This document shows positions 1 through 5,937 of a stretch of 22,656 bases of DNA, piece after piece (position 1 is the stretch's first letter; each line of letters starts with the position of its first letter). The notes under the pieces were generated by a model, which saw nothing but the letters and a program-made list of their open reading frames with translations, was not told the origin of the DNA and ran no database searches. This DNA comes from a virus, in the IMG/VR virus record IMGVR_UViG_3300048924_000253, positions 1 through 22,656 of that record. One strand, written 5' to 3'. The translations under genes were made by a program, and so were the position numbers.

Positions 1-71
1 GTTTAAGGCAACGGTCTTGAAAACCGTCGACTGTAACAGGTCCATGAGTTCGAATCCCATCGCCTCCGCCA
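1..71 (+). tRNA. tRNA-Ser (UGA anticodon), 3' portion only
   Basis: The window opens inside a tRNA. The anticodon stem ACGGT/ACCGT encloses the loop CTTGAAA, giving anticodon TGA (serine, UCA codons). A long variable arm follows, as expected for a class II tRNA. The T loop is TTCGAAT, and the acceptor 3' strand CGCCTCC is followed by G and an encoded CCA (69-71). The T stem has an A47-C57 mismatch. The 5' half lies outside the window. tRNA 3' ends are common integrase targets, so this is a candidate prophage or island boundary, but that is inference. Confidence 0.93.
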
Positions 72-80
72 TATTTGTAC

Positions 81-115
81 CGACAAAGCCCTGATTAGTC
101 AGGGCTTTGTCGTTT
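81..115 (+). terminator. Intrinsic terminator after tRNA-Ser
   Basis: A perfect 14-bp inverted repeat (81-94 with 99-112) has a TTAG loop and is followed by a short TTT run. It sits 9 bases after the tRNA CCA end and probably terminates the tRNA transcript. The stem ends symmetrically, so it could also act on the other strand. Confidence 0.85.
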
Positions 116-150
116 CTGGGGTTTGAGAATCGGCGCAGCTTTTTAGAGGC

Positions 151-194
151 GTTACAAAACTATTCGGTAACCGTTACAAAACTTTCCGGTTTTT
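151..194. repeat. Imperfect 22-bp tandem repeat upstream of the small gene
   Basis: The 11-mer GTTACAAAACT occurs at 151-161 and again at 173-183, exactly 22 bp apart (about two helical turns). The rest of each 22-bp unit is partly similar. An inverted GTAAC/GTTAC pair (167-171, 173-177) spans the junction. The location, about 90 bp upstream of the ATG at 284, would suit an activator or repressor site. No known regulator is recognised. Confidence 0.55.
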
Positions 195-283
195 CCCATC
201 CTGCGGCGTCCTGCCGATCGTTAAACATCCTTCATGTAACGCGATGCTACGCTGTCCTCAAAACAGAGGATTTGCGATTTGCG

Positions 284-493
284 ATGCCACATTCAGACCT
301 GCTCCCCTCCCTGCTGTACAAGATCAACGAAAACCAACTCGCCCTCGAAGCCGCCATCATGGAGCTATCGAACTGGGTGGAGGTGCGCGGCTCAGCCGAC
401 GTAGCCGACAATGTTCGCGGCGCCTTGGACACCATCGACAAGAACGAAGAGTTCATCAAGCTGACGCTGGCCGTGTTGATGGCGCCAGAGTGA
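284..493 (+). CDS. Small conserved-looking hypothetical protein (69 aa)
   Basis: I do not recognise the family. The product is a short, acidic, probably all-helical soluble protein with no signal peptide or membrane segment. I chose the ATG at 284 because the upstream codons of this open frame run through the tandem repeat and the tRNA terminator, so they are unlikely to be coding. A GAGGA sequence lies about 13 bases upstream, which is rather far. Codon use within 284-493 is Pseudomonas-like, rich in GCC, CTG and ATC. The gene stands alone between the tRNA and the T6SS module. It could be a chromosomal gene or the first gene of an integrated element; nothing in the sequence decides this. Confidence 0.6.
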   Translation: MPHSDLLPSLLYKINENQLALEAAIMELSNWVEVRGSADVADNVRGALDTIDKNEEFIKLTLAVLMAPE

Positions 494-902
494 CGGTAAT
501 CGGTCAAGAAGAAAACACTCGATTCCTAGTACCCCATGCCGGGGGCATAAAACACCTAACCTATTGTTTTTAAAGGGATACATGCCTTATTCAGTCGAGC
601 AAAATATCCGTAGTTTTGTGCTTATGCAAACGAGAAACCGTGGCCTCCAGCGGTGGTTTTGCGCGCCCCCTCCCCCGGCGTCCTGCCGACTGAACACAAT
701 TCACACCTCCCCCGCACCACCCGCGGATGAACCTGCGTCACGAATGGGGCAACCACACCAGACGCTCCGCACGAGGCGCGAACACCAAGGCGGGTACGGC
801 CCACGCAGTCAACTGTCAACCTAAACATTGTAAATATTGTTGTACGCAACTTCCGCCTGGGGCATTCTTCGCGACGCACATTTACATGGACGGTAATATT
901 TG
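494..902. other. Gene-poor intergenic region
   Basis: No convincing gene is seen. The open frames here have proline/arginine-rich, low-complexity translations and no good ribosome binding sites. A 13-bp sequence GGCGTCCTGCCGA at 677-689 is an exact copy of 205-217, upstream of the previous gene. The last 80 bases are AT-rich and probably carry the promoter of the T6SS module, but no clear -35/-10 pair can be assigned. Confidence 0.5.
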
Positions 903-1589
903 ATGCGCCCTGCACCTATGGATGTGCCCATCCCCTGCGCCTGCACACTCGATACCTCGCTTCATCCCAACGGCCTGAAAACCTCATTACGCCTTTATGG
1001 ACTAGTTCGCATCGTCGGTTTCAGCAACATACCTGCGAGCACGCCGGTTGAAATTCTTTGCGCGGCGTCCGGCAAAGGCAAGGCGATTCGGGCCTTCGTT
1101 TCAAGGCTGGACGCTGAGTTGGTTGCCAGGTCAATGCCTGACTCAGGCTATCGTGTCGTACCGCTGGCACAATTCGACCCCACTGGATTTATCCAGCAAC
1201 ACCAGGGTTGGCTGACCGTCCACATCACCTGTGGTTTTTCCTCGCAGCGCGACACGTTACGACTTGCAGATGGTGACTTACCAAGCTTGGGCTGGTTTAC
1301 CTATGCCCAGACAGGTCCCTGGAGCCCGGGGCGCTTCATCCACTGGGGCGAAGAAGTCGCCGAGTTATTACTCAGCGCCTACCGCAGCGTTGGCATGCCC
1401 AATTACAACGCCTGGCTCAACCAGCTTGATGGCTATTCCACGCAGGCCATGGACAACTGCGTCGAAATCGCCTGGCAGACGTTGCTGGCCTGCCGTCCCA
1501 TGCGCGAAAACCATCGAGCACTGTTCAACCCTATGGATGAGCGCTGGCACTTTTCCGACTCGCCCATCGACCCCTATTACTCCATTTGA
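903..1589 (+). CDS. Unknown protein encoded upstream of the T6SS PAAR gene
   Basis: A 228-residue soluble protein with no signal peptide, no membrane segment and no family I can name. It contains many aromatic and tryptophan residues in its second half. The ATG at 903 directly follows a TTG at 900; a second possible start is ATG 918. The PAAR gene begins 21 bases after the stop, so the two are probably co-transcribed. Genes in this position often encode loading adaptors for the tip or effector, but this is not a recognisable DUF4123, DUF1795 or DUF2169 protein. An adaptor role is inference from position only. Confidence 0.8.
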   Translation: MRPAPMDVPIPCACTLDTSLHPNGLKTSLRLYGLVRIVGFSNIPASTPVEILCAASGKGKAIRAFVSRLDAELVARSMPDSGYRVVPLAQFDPTGFIQQHQGWLTVHITCGFSSQRDTLRLADGDLPSLGWFTYAQTGPWSPGRFIHWGEEVAELLLSAYRSVGMPNYNAWLNQLDGYSTQAMDNCVEIAWQTLLACRPMRENHRALFNPMDERWHFSDSPIDPYYSI

Positions 1590-1610
1590 AACCTTGAAAA
1601 GGAACTTCCC

Positions 1611-2108
1611 ATGAGTGGCAAACCTGCTGCCCGAGTGACAGACCCCACCAATTGTCCGCTTCCAGGACATGGTACGAATCCGATTGCCAGCGGCTCTCCC
1701 AATGTGAACTTCGATGGCCTTGCCGCCGCCCGAATGACCGATAAATCCGCATGTGGTAGCCCGATCACCGGCGCCGTTAGCGCTACGGTTCTCATCAATG
1801 GGCTAAATGCTGCCACTCAAGGCAGTACCGGTGGTCACGGCAACGTGGTTATGGCTGGATCCGGCACGGTCATTATTGGCGATACCTTCGTACCAGCCCC
1901 CTTCAGCGGCCTGCTGCCGATGCCAGTACACTTCAGCGACAAGTTCAGACTGGTTGACCAAGACTCGGGCGAGCCTCTACCCAATCTTGATTACGCCATC
2001 CAGCGCGCTGACGGCAGCATGGAACACGGCGTAAGTGATCCGATGGGGTATACGCATGTCGTGAGCTCGCACCTGCCCGAAACAATCAAACTGTTTCTGG
2101 AGGACTAA
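1611..2108 (+). CDS. T6SS PAAR spike-tip protein with C-terminal transthyretin-like extension
   Basis: PAAR proteins sharpen the VgrG spike of the type VI secretion machine and carry effectors into neighbouring cells. Residues 1-90 have the characteristic glycine-rich PAAR repeats, beginning with PAARVTDP. The likely zinc ligands are C15, H20, C48 and H76. Residues about 110-165 form a short beta-rich extension (FRLVDQDSGEPLPN onward) of the transthyretin-like kind often found at the ends of T6SS tip proteins, where it docks cargo. AAAGGAA precedes the ATG. No VgrG is encoded here, so this is an orphan tip-cargo module that would need a core T6SS elsewhere. The effector frame starts 4 bases after the stop. 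Confidence 0.93.
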   Translation: MSGKPAARVTDPTNCPLPGHGTNPIASGSPNVNFDGLAAARMTDKSACGSPITGAVSATVLINGLNAATQGSTGGHGNVVMAGSGTVIIGDTFVPAPFSGLLPMPVHFSDKFRLVDQDSGEPLPNLDYAIQRADGSMEHGVSDPMGYTHVVSSHLPETIKLFLED

Positions 2109-2111
2109 GGC

Positions 2112-2249
2112 ATGGCAGTAGATACCCTTCATACAACCGACTGCATACAATCGTCCCTAGTCCAAAGAACAAACTTCATTATTTCTGTTTTCCCGGAGGG
2201 GCAGACAGAGAGCGTCAAAATCTATAATGGTGACTTCCATCATGGCTGA
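2112..2249 (+). pseudogene. N-terminal part of the effector, separated from it by a frameshift
   Basis: The ATG at 2112 has a good ribosome binding site (GGAGGACTAAGG) and lies 4 bases after the PAAR stop. The frame encodes 45 residues (MAVDTLHTTDCIQSSL onward, then a beta-like IISVFPEGQTESVKIYN) and stops at TGA 2247-2249. The catalytic frame (2227-2847) is offset by +1 and has no ribosome binding site at its own first ATG. Dropping T2247 would turn GGC-TGA into GGC-GAA-GTG and join the two frames smoothly. The simplest reading is one gene of about 245 codons with a single inserted base. It may be a mutation, a sequencing error or a recoding site. Confidence 0.6.
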
Positions 2250-2847
2250 AGTGGTTAGCAAAAATGGCAGAAAAATGTCTCCCGTAGCCACAAGAACGGT
2301 GACGCCCGTCAAAGACGCCACCCCAAAAACTGTATCGCTGGACGCCAAGAAACAGATAAGACGTGCCGAGAACGAGGAGTATTTGAAGAATAAGAACGTG
2401 AAGGCATTTTTGTATGCCATTTCTAAAGCCGAAGCCGGTGACTATCACGCGAAATATGGTTACGGCTGGGCACCAGGTTTCCAGACTGGAAAATGGACAT
2501 TTACAGATGAGTCCACACATCCGGGGGCAGGTTATGGTGGAAAAACTACAGCATCGGGCTTGTACCAAATTAATGTTGCCACTTGGCGTGAATATACCGA
2601 AAAGATGGCGCTAACCGACTTTTCCCCTCATACGCAAGACCTTATCGCAGTCGACATACTGCGCACCCTTGGTGTGATCGACAAGATCATTGCCGGCGAC
2701 ATTCCGGGAGCAATGCCGAAGGCGGCAACGAGATGGGCGTCACTTCCCGAGGGGCCTGGCAAAAAGAATCATTACCCGCCACAACCGTATACAGAGTATC
2801 CAGAGTTTCTGGCCAACTACAAATCGTCTGGAGGCACTGTCAAATGA
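2227..2847 (+). CDS. T6SS peptidoglycan effector, lambda R-like GH104 lytic transglycosylase domain
   Basis: The C-terminal 150 residues closely follow the lambda endolysin R (GH104) pattern: FLYAISKAEAGDY with the catalytic-type Glu at residue 69, an ASGLYQINVATW segment, LTDFSPHTQDLIAVD, then ATRWASLPEG and a C-terminal SSGGTVK. The family cleaves the MurNAc-GlcNAc bond of peptidoglycan, and a T6SS-delivered version would act in the target's periplasm. No secretion signal is present, consistent with delivery by the PAAR protein upstream. The first ATG of this frame lacks a ribosome binding site, and the true N-terminus is probably encoded from 2112 in another frame. Base composition is more AT-rich than its neighbours. 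The downstream gene overlaps it by ATGA. Confidence 0.85.
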   Translation: MVTSIMAEVVSKNGRKMSPVATRTVTPVKDATPKTVSLDAKKQIRRAENEEYLKNKNVKAFLYAISKAEAGDYHAKYGYGWAPGFQTGKWTFTDESTHPGAGYGGKTTASGLYQINVATWREYTEKMALTDFSPHTQDLIAVDILRTLGVIDKIIAGDIPGAMPKAATRWASLPEGPGKKNHYPPQPYTEYPEFLANYKSSGGTVK

Positions 2848-3266
2848 AGGCTCCGATCCTCACGTTCGTCGCACTTTTTTACATCGGTATTAGCTCAGCG
2901 TTTGCCGACGGCTCACATGAGGCAAGCGACAAACGCGGGCCGGCCGGCATTGCCGTCGGAGAGCCGTTGGTCGCGGCCCGGGCCAAGCTCGTCAAACAAA
3001 GATGGAAGCCGACGCGGATGCATGCCAATGGCTATGAATATAGTGGCGCGGAGCGGGAGCTGGCTGCACGCAAGTTCTTTGAGGTCGACGTCTGCTCTTT
3101 TGATAGTTCGCGTTGCATCTTGTTTTACTCAAAGAACGGCACTTGCCTGCGCGTCGACACCATTGGCGAACAACTCAATGACATGACGGTTACGCGATGG
3201 GCAGATGAGTGCCCTGATGCGCCCAAGGAGAACGGTAAGAGCGGCGCGGGTAGCAGCGGACTTTAA
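2844..3266 (+). CDS. Predicted periplasmic immunity protein for the GH104 effector
   Basis: A 140-residue protein with a clear Sec signal peptide (hydrophobic residues 4-20, probable cleavage after SSAFA at residue 21). The mature part is about 119 residues with four cysteines (84, 91, 101, 123), which could form two disulfides in the periplasm. It overlaps the effector by ATGA, so translation is coupled. An exported partner directly behind a peptidoglycan-targeting T6SS effector is the usual arrangement for immunity proteins, which bind and inhibit the enzyme in the producer's periplasm. I do not recognise the family by name. The start at 2844 is chosen over the upstream in-frame ATG at 2733 because it gives a proper signal peptide. 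It converges on the Rz gene, 8 bases away. Confidence 0.85.
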   Translation: MKAPILTFVALFYIGISSAFADGSHEASDKRGPAGIAVGEPLVAARAKLVKQRWKPTRMHANGYEYSGAERELAARKFFEVDVCSFDSSRCILFYSKNGTCLRVDTIGEQLNDMTVTRWADECPDAPKENGKSGAGSSGL

Positions 3267-3274
3267 GCTGAATT

Positions 3275-3787
3275 TTATTCTTTTTGGATTTCCTGCACGT
3301 ACGCTTGGCACGCCTGCAGCGCGATCAATCCCCGGTCGCCGATGTCGGTGATGGCGATAATTCGTTGAGCATGCGCCGGGTCAAGTCGGGCGCGAGTTCC
3401 TCCATGAACCACGCCGCCGGCGGCGGTACCGGCTGACACTGAACAGCCACCGGTTGAATCCGCGGCGTCGAGGAGGACTGACAGCCGCAAATCAGAAGTG
3501 GCAAGGCGATCGCGCAGGCGAGCCTGATTGGTTTGAGCATCGGTCAGTTCCTTATGGTGGGTTTGGTCGCTGGCCGACAGCCGCTGCTCGAGCGCCAGGC
3601 GTTTGTCCTGTTCGGTGCGCACTTGGGCGGCGGCCGCGTTGCTGATGGCAGCAAGGTCGTCCTGATGCAGGCCTGCCTGTTCAGCGAGCTGCTTGCCGTA
3701 GCGCCAGTCCTGGACCTTCCAGGTGGCGCCGGCGACGATAAGCACCAGCAGCAGGACACCGGCCGCCTTCCACGCCGCGGCGCTCAT
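3275..3787 (-). CDS. Rz: Rz-like inner-membrane spanin subunit
   Basis: A 170-residue protein with an N-terminal membrane anchor (about residues 8-22, VLLLVLIVAGATW) followed by a long charged, helical, coiled-coil-prone periplasmic region. This is the layout of phage i-spanins, which with an outer-membrane partner fuse the two membranes at the end of lysis. Its start overlaps the endolysin stop (ATGA, 3784-3787). A complete Rz1-type lipoprotein frame is embedded within it. It is the last gene of the late operon and ends 8 bases from the convergent T6SS immunity gene. Confidence 0.88.
   Translation of the reverse strand: MSAAAWKAAGVLLLVLIVAGATWKVQDWRYGKQLAEQAGLHQDDLAAISNAAAAQVRTEQDKRLALEQRLSASDQTHHKELTDAQTNQARLRDRLATSDLRLSVLLDAADSTGGCSVSAGTAAGGVVHGGTRARLDPAHAQRIIAITDIGDRGLIALQACQAYVQEIQKE
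3325..3540 (-). CDS. Rz1: Rz1-like outer-membrane lipoprotein spanin, embedded in Rz
   Basis: A 71-residue frame lying wholly inside Rz in an alternative reading frame, as in lambda. It has an N-terminal signal sequence and a lipobox-like LLICGC, with C20 as the probable lipidated cysteine. A short proline-containing mature region follows (PVPPPAAW). The product should sit in the outer membrane and contact the Rz periplasmic domain. The embedded position and lipobox together make a chance frame unlikely. Confidence 0.85.
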   Translation of the reverse strand: MLKPIRLACAIALPLLICGCQSSSTPRIQPVAVQCQPVPPPAAWFMEELAPDLTRRMLNELSPSPTSATGD

Positions 3788-4209
3788 GGCACCTCCTTGA
3801 AGAAGACGTGCCCGCCGAGCTTCAGCGTCTGCGTGGCCTTCGCGGCCCAGACTGGGGACGTTTTCATGGCGATCGCGTAATAGTGGGTCGCACCGCCGGT
3901 TGGGTCAGACACCTTGCCGTCGATCACCTGGTCAGCAGCAATTCGCGCCTGGGCCAGTTCGCGGAACGGGATTGCCTTCGCACCAGATAGATAGGCGAAG
4001 TTCGGGTCGTTCTTGTTCCAGCAACTGAACTGGTACGGCTTCAGGCACACGCCGGCATAGCCTTCCCCCCACCATGATTTGGTCTTGCCATCATTCACAC
4101 GATTGCGAATGGTCCAGGCCACGGCGATCTGGCCGGCCAGGCTTTCGCCTCGCGCTTCACCCCAGAGGGTTCGGGCAAGGATGTCGCGGTCTTTCTCGAT
4201 TGCAGTCAT
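3784..4209 (-). CDS. Endolysin, SleB/CwlJ-type cell wall hydrolase
   Basis: A 141-residue Hydrolase_2 (SleB/CwlJ-like) enzyme that degrades peptidoglycan at lysis. The hallmark ARTLWGEARGES with the probable catalytic Glu18 is near the N-terminus, followed by AVAWTIRNRV and the central PYQFSCWN segment seen in this family. The ATG at 4209 is preceded by GGAG with 7 bases spacing; the longer frame to 4308 crosses a terminator hairpin and is rejected. There is no signal peptide or SAR segment, so export should need a holin, yet none is seen next to it. Stop and Rz start overlap (ATGA). The lysis enzyme family differs from the GH104 effector 1 kb away. Confidence 0.9.
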   Translation of the reverse strand: MTAIEKDRDILARTLWGEARGESLAGQIAVAWTIRNRVNDGKTKSWWGEGYAGVCLKPYQFSCWNKNDPNFAYLSGAKAIPFRELAQARIAADQVIDGKVSDPTGGATHYYAIAMKTSPVWAAKATQTLKLGGHVFFKEVP

Positions 4210-4221
4210 CACTTTTCTCCA

Positions 4222-4250
4222 GACAAAAATAAACCCGCACTTGGCGGGCA
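4222..4250 (-). terminator. Intrinsic terminator between fibre chaperone and endolysin
   Basis: On the minus strand CCCGC (complement of 4244-4248) pairs with GCGGG (complement of 4234-4238) across a 5-base loop, followed by TTTATTTTTG. It lies between the fibre chaperone stop (4269) and the endolysin ribosome binding site. It could reduce read-through into the lysis genes unless late transcription is antiterminated. Confidence 0.65.
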
Positions 4251-4268
4251 TCGGAGTTGTGGTCTCAG

Positions 4269-4727
4269 TTACGGAGAGGTCGGCCACATCAGCACTGGCA
4301 GACTGCACTCAGGGAAGCCATCAGCTTTTGGCAGATCGCGAAGGGCTTGACGATAATCCAATACGGCTTTGAGTTTGGTGGCTGTTAGTGTTGGTGTTGC
4401 GCCAGCCAGCAACTCGTCTTGATGCCTGATTATCATCCAGTCCGACGAATACAGAAGCTGTACGCGCTCATTCAAAAGGGCAGACACCTTTACGGCATGG
4501 ATTTCTTCTGGCGTTGGGACCGGGTCTGGCTCGGGCAACGGACGGTCGGTAAGAGTCCAGTCAGTACCATTGAATGCGCAGAATTGAGTGACGTTATCGA
4601 AGTCAGGCGGGGCAACTTCTGTAGAGTTTGCTGGGAGAAGAAAAACACCCGGTTCCAGTGGAGATTCAAAGGCGTCTGTTACCCCGACAAACTCCATACT
4701 TGTTGGGTCAAAGCTGTAAACAATCAT
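4269..4727 (-). CDS. Tail fibre assembly chaperone
   Basis: A 152-residue protein of the caudoviral tail fibre assembly type. It has an N-terminal 80-residue region beginning MIVYSFDPTSMEFVG with short beta strands, a proline-rich linker (PLPEPDPVPTPEE), and a C-terminal helical half containing the family-typical ERVQLLYSSDWMIIRHQDE and YRQALRDLP. Such proteins help the adjacent fibre trimerise. It follows the collar fibre gene by 12 bases, the usual order. AGGATAAAG precedes the ATG at 4727. Confidence 0.88.
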   Translation of the reverse strand: MIVYSFDPTSMEFVGVTDAFESPLEPGVFLLPANSTEVAPPDFDNVTQFCAFNGTDWTLTDRPLPEPDPVPTPEEIHAVKVSALLNERVQLLYSSDWMIIRHQDELLAGATPTLTATKLKAVLDYRQALRDLPKADGFPECSLPVLMWPTSP

Positions 4728-4739
4728 TTTTCTTTATCC

Positions 4740-5936
4740 TCAATATTTAATGCAAGCCAGCAACGCAATGTTCTTCATCCGCGTTTCTGAACCACTACCC
4801 GCCGGGCCCGTGCTGCCAGAAGCCCAGTTAGCAACTGTGGTGCTACCACCGCCGGTGGCTGTAGTGAAGAATGTCGCAGAGCCATACGTGTGGGTGTGAA
4901 CAGGGAATTGATCTCCCTGCAGGCTACCGAACACACGACCAGGGTCGAGGCCAACGCCGCCATCCCAGCCGCGAGGAGCTCTGGCACGAACATCAGGTAC
5001 GTTAAACGTGGTTGATCCGTCACCAACACCAAATGGGCAGATGACAACGGTTGTTGTAGAGGTGGCCGTGGCGTTTGCAGACAGCGAGATGGTGCTGGCA
5101 CCGACAGCAGTGATAGTCGCGCCAGCGGGAATACCAGGGCCGCTAATCGGCATGCCGACCCACATAGCTTGCGGGCTGGCCACGCTTGAAATGCTGTTGC
5201 TGCCCGATGTAACCGTACCCGTCACTTGTGCCGTTATCGCAGCGAACAGCGTAGCGTAGGTGGTACGCGATACTGCTGTGCCATACGCCGGCAAATATCC
5301 ACTTGGTGGAGACATTGTTGCAAACCAATCGACGCGTCCCGGCTGACTAAGCAAAGTCATCGCTTGACCAAGCGGCAGCGCGTGCTGGCTTTGGGTGGCC
5401 TGCGCAACTTGCTCGGCAGCCCCGGTGCAGAACAGCAAGATGTAAGAGCCTCCACCAACGGAGCTATTCCACTGAGCCCATGCCTCGCCGTTAGCAACAA
5501 TTTCGCCACCCTGGAGAGCGGAATGAGCCCCCCCGACGAGCGCTACGACACCAAGGCCATCATTGATTGTGCAGGGACCATTATTAGCGTTGGCCGCTTT
5601 GAAACGGATCGGAACGCTTTCGCTACGGGCAGTGATGGCAGGCGTAAAGTTGCACACATAAGCATTGGCCGCTCCGGCATCGACGGCAAAACAGCTCACA
5701 CTTACGGCATCCCGCAGTGTGGAGTCCAGTGCCCCCATATCCAGCCAGGCTGTATTCGTGCTGTTACGCTTTTTCATGCGACCCGTGCCGGTATCCGCCC
5801 AGACCTGGCACGGGAATGTCGGGTTTGGTGTTGCAGCCCCGCTGCTCTGAGACACGAGCGCCTGCAGTGCGCCGTTCACATCAACTCGAAACGTCAATCC
5901 AGGACCGTTATCAATGGTCATATCGTGTTGCGACAT
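4740..5936 (-). CDS. Tail fibre / tail collar domain protein
   Basis: A 398-residue receptor-binding tail protein. The N-terminal 160 residues are a beta-rich shaft-like region. A tail-collar module begins around GRVDWFATMSPPSGYLPAYG and resumes at FGVGDGSTTFNVPDVRARAPRG. The C-terminus ends with a glycine/serine/threonine-rich tip and ETRMKNIALLACIKY, typical of phage collar fibres. Between the two collar halves is an extra Ser/Thr/Gly-rich stretch of about 65 residues. I chose ATG 5936 because AAAGGA lies 7 bases upstream and the J stop is 1 base away; the earlier ATG at 5963 would overlap J. Confidence 0.9.
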   Translation of the reverse strand: MSQHDMTIDNGPGLTFRVDVNGALQALVSQSSGAATPNPTFPCQVWADTGTGRMKKRNSTNTAWLDMGALDSTLRDAVSVSCFAVDAGAANAYVCNFTPAITARSESVPIRFKAANANNGPCTINDGLGVVALVGGAHSALQGGEIVANGEAWAQWNSSVGGGSYILLFCTGAAEQVAQATQSQHALPLGQAMTLLSQPGRVDWFATMSPPSGYLPAYGTAVSRTTYATLFAAITAQVTGTVTSGSNSISSVASPQAMWVGMPISGPGIPAGATITAVGASTISLSANATATSTTTVVICPFGVGDGSTTFNVPDVRARAPRGWDGGVGLDPGRVFGSLQGDQFPVHTHTYGSATFFTTATGGGSTTVANWASGSTGPAGSGSETRMKNIALLACIKY

Positions 5937-5937
5937 A

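Noticed and set aside
564-824. Plus-strand open frame in the gene-poor region
   Set aside because: The translation is rich in Pro, Arg and His with no domain-like pattern, and overlapping frames on the other strand are equally open. No good ribosome binding site.
3454-3880. Plus-strand frames opposite the Rz/Rz1 and endolysin genes
   Set aside because: Antisense to a complete lysis cassette with nested Rz1; no independent start signals.
4210-4308. Longer endolysin start at 4308
   Set aside because: This extension crosses the 4222-4250 terminator hairpin and overlaps the fibre chaperone stop. The 4209 start has a good ribosome binding site and the normal family N-terminus.
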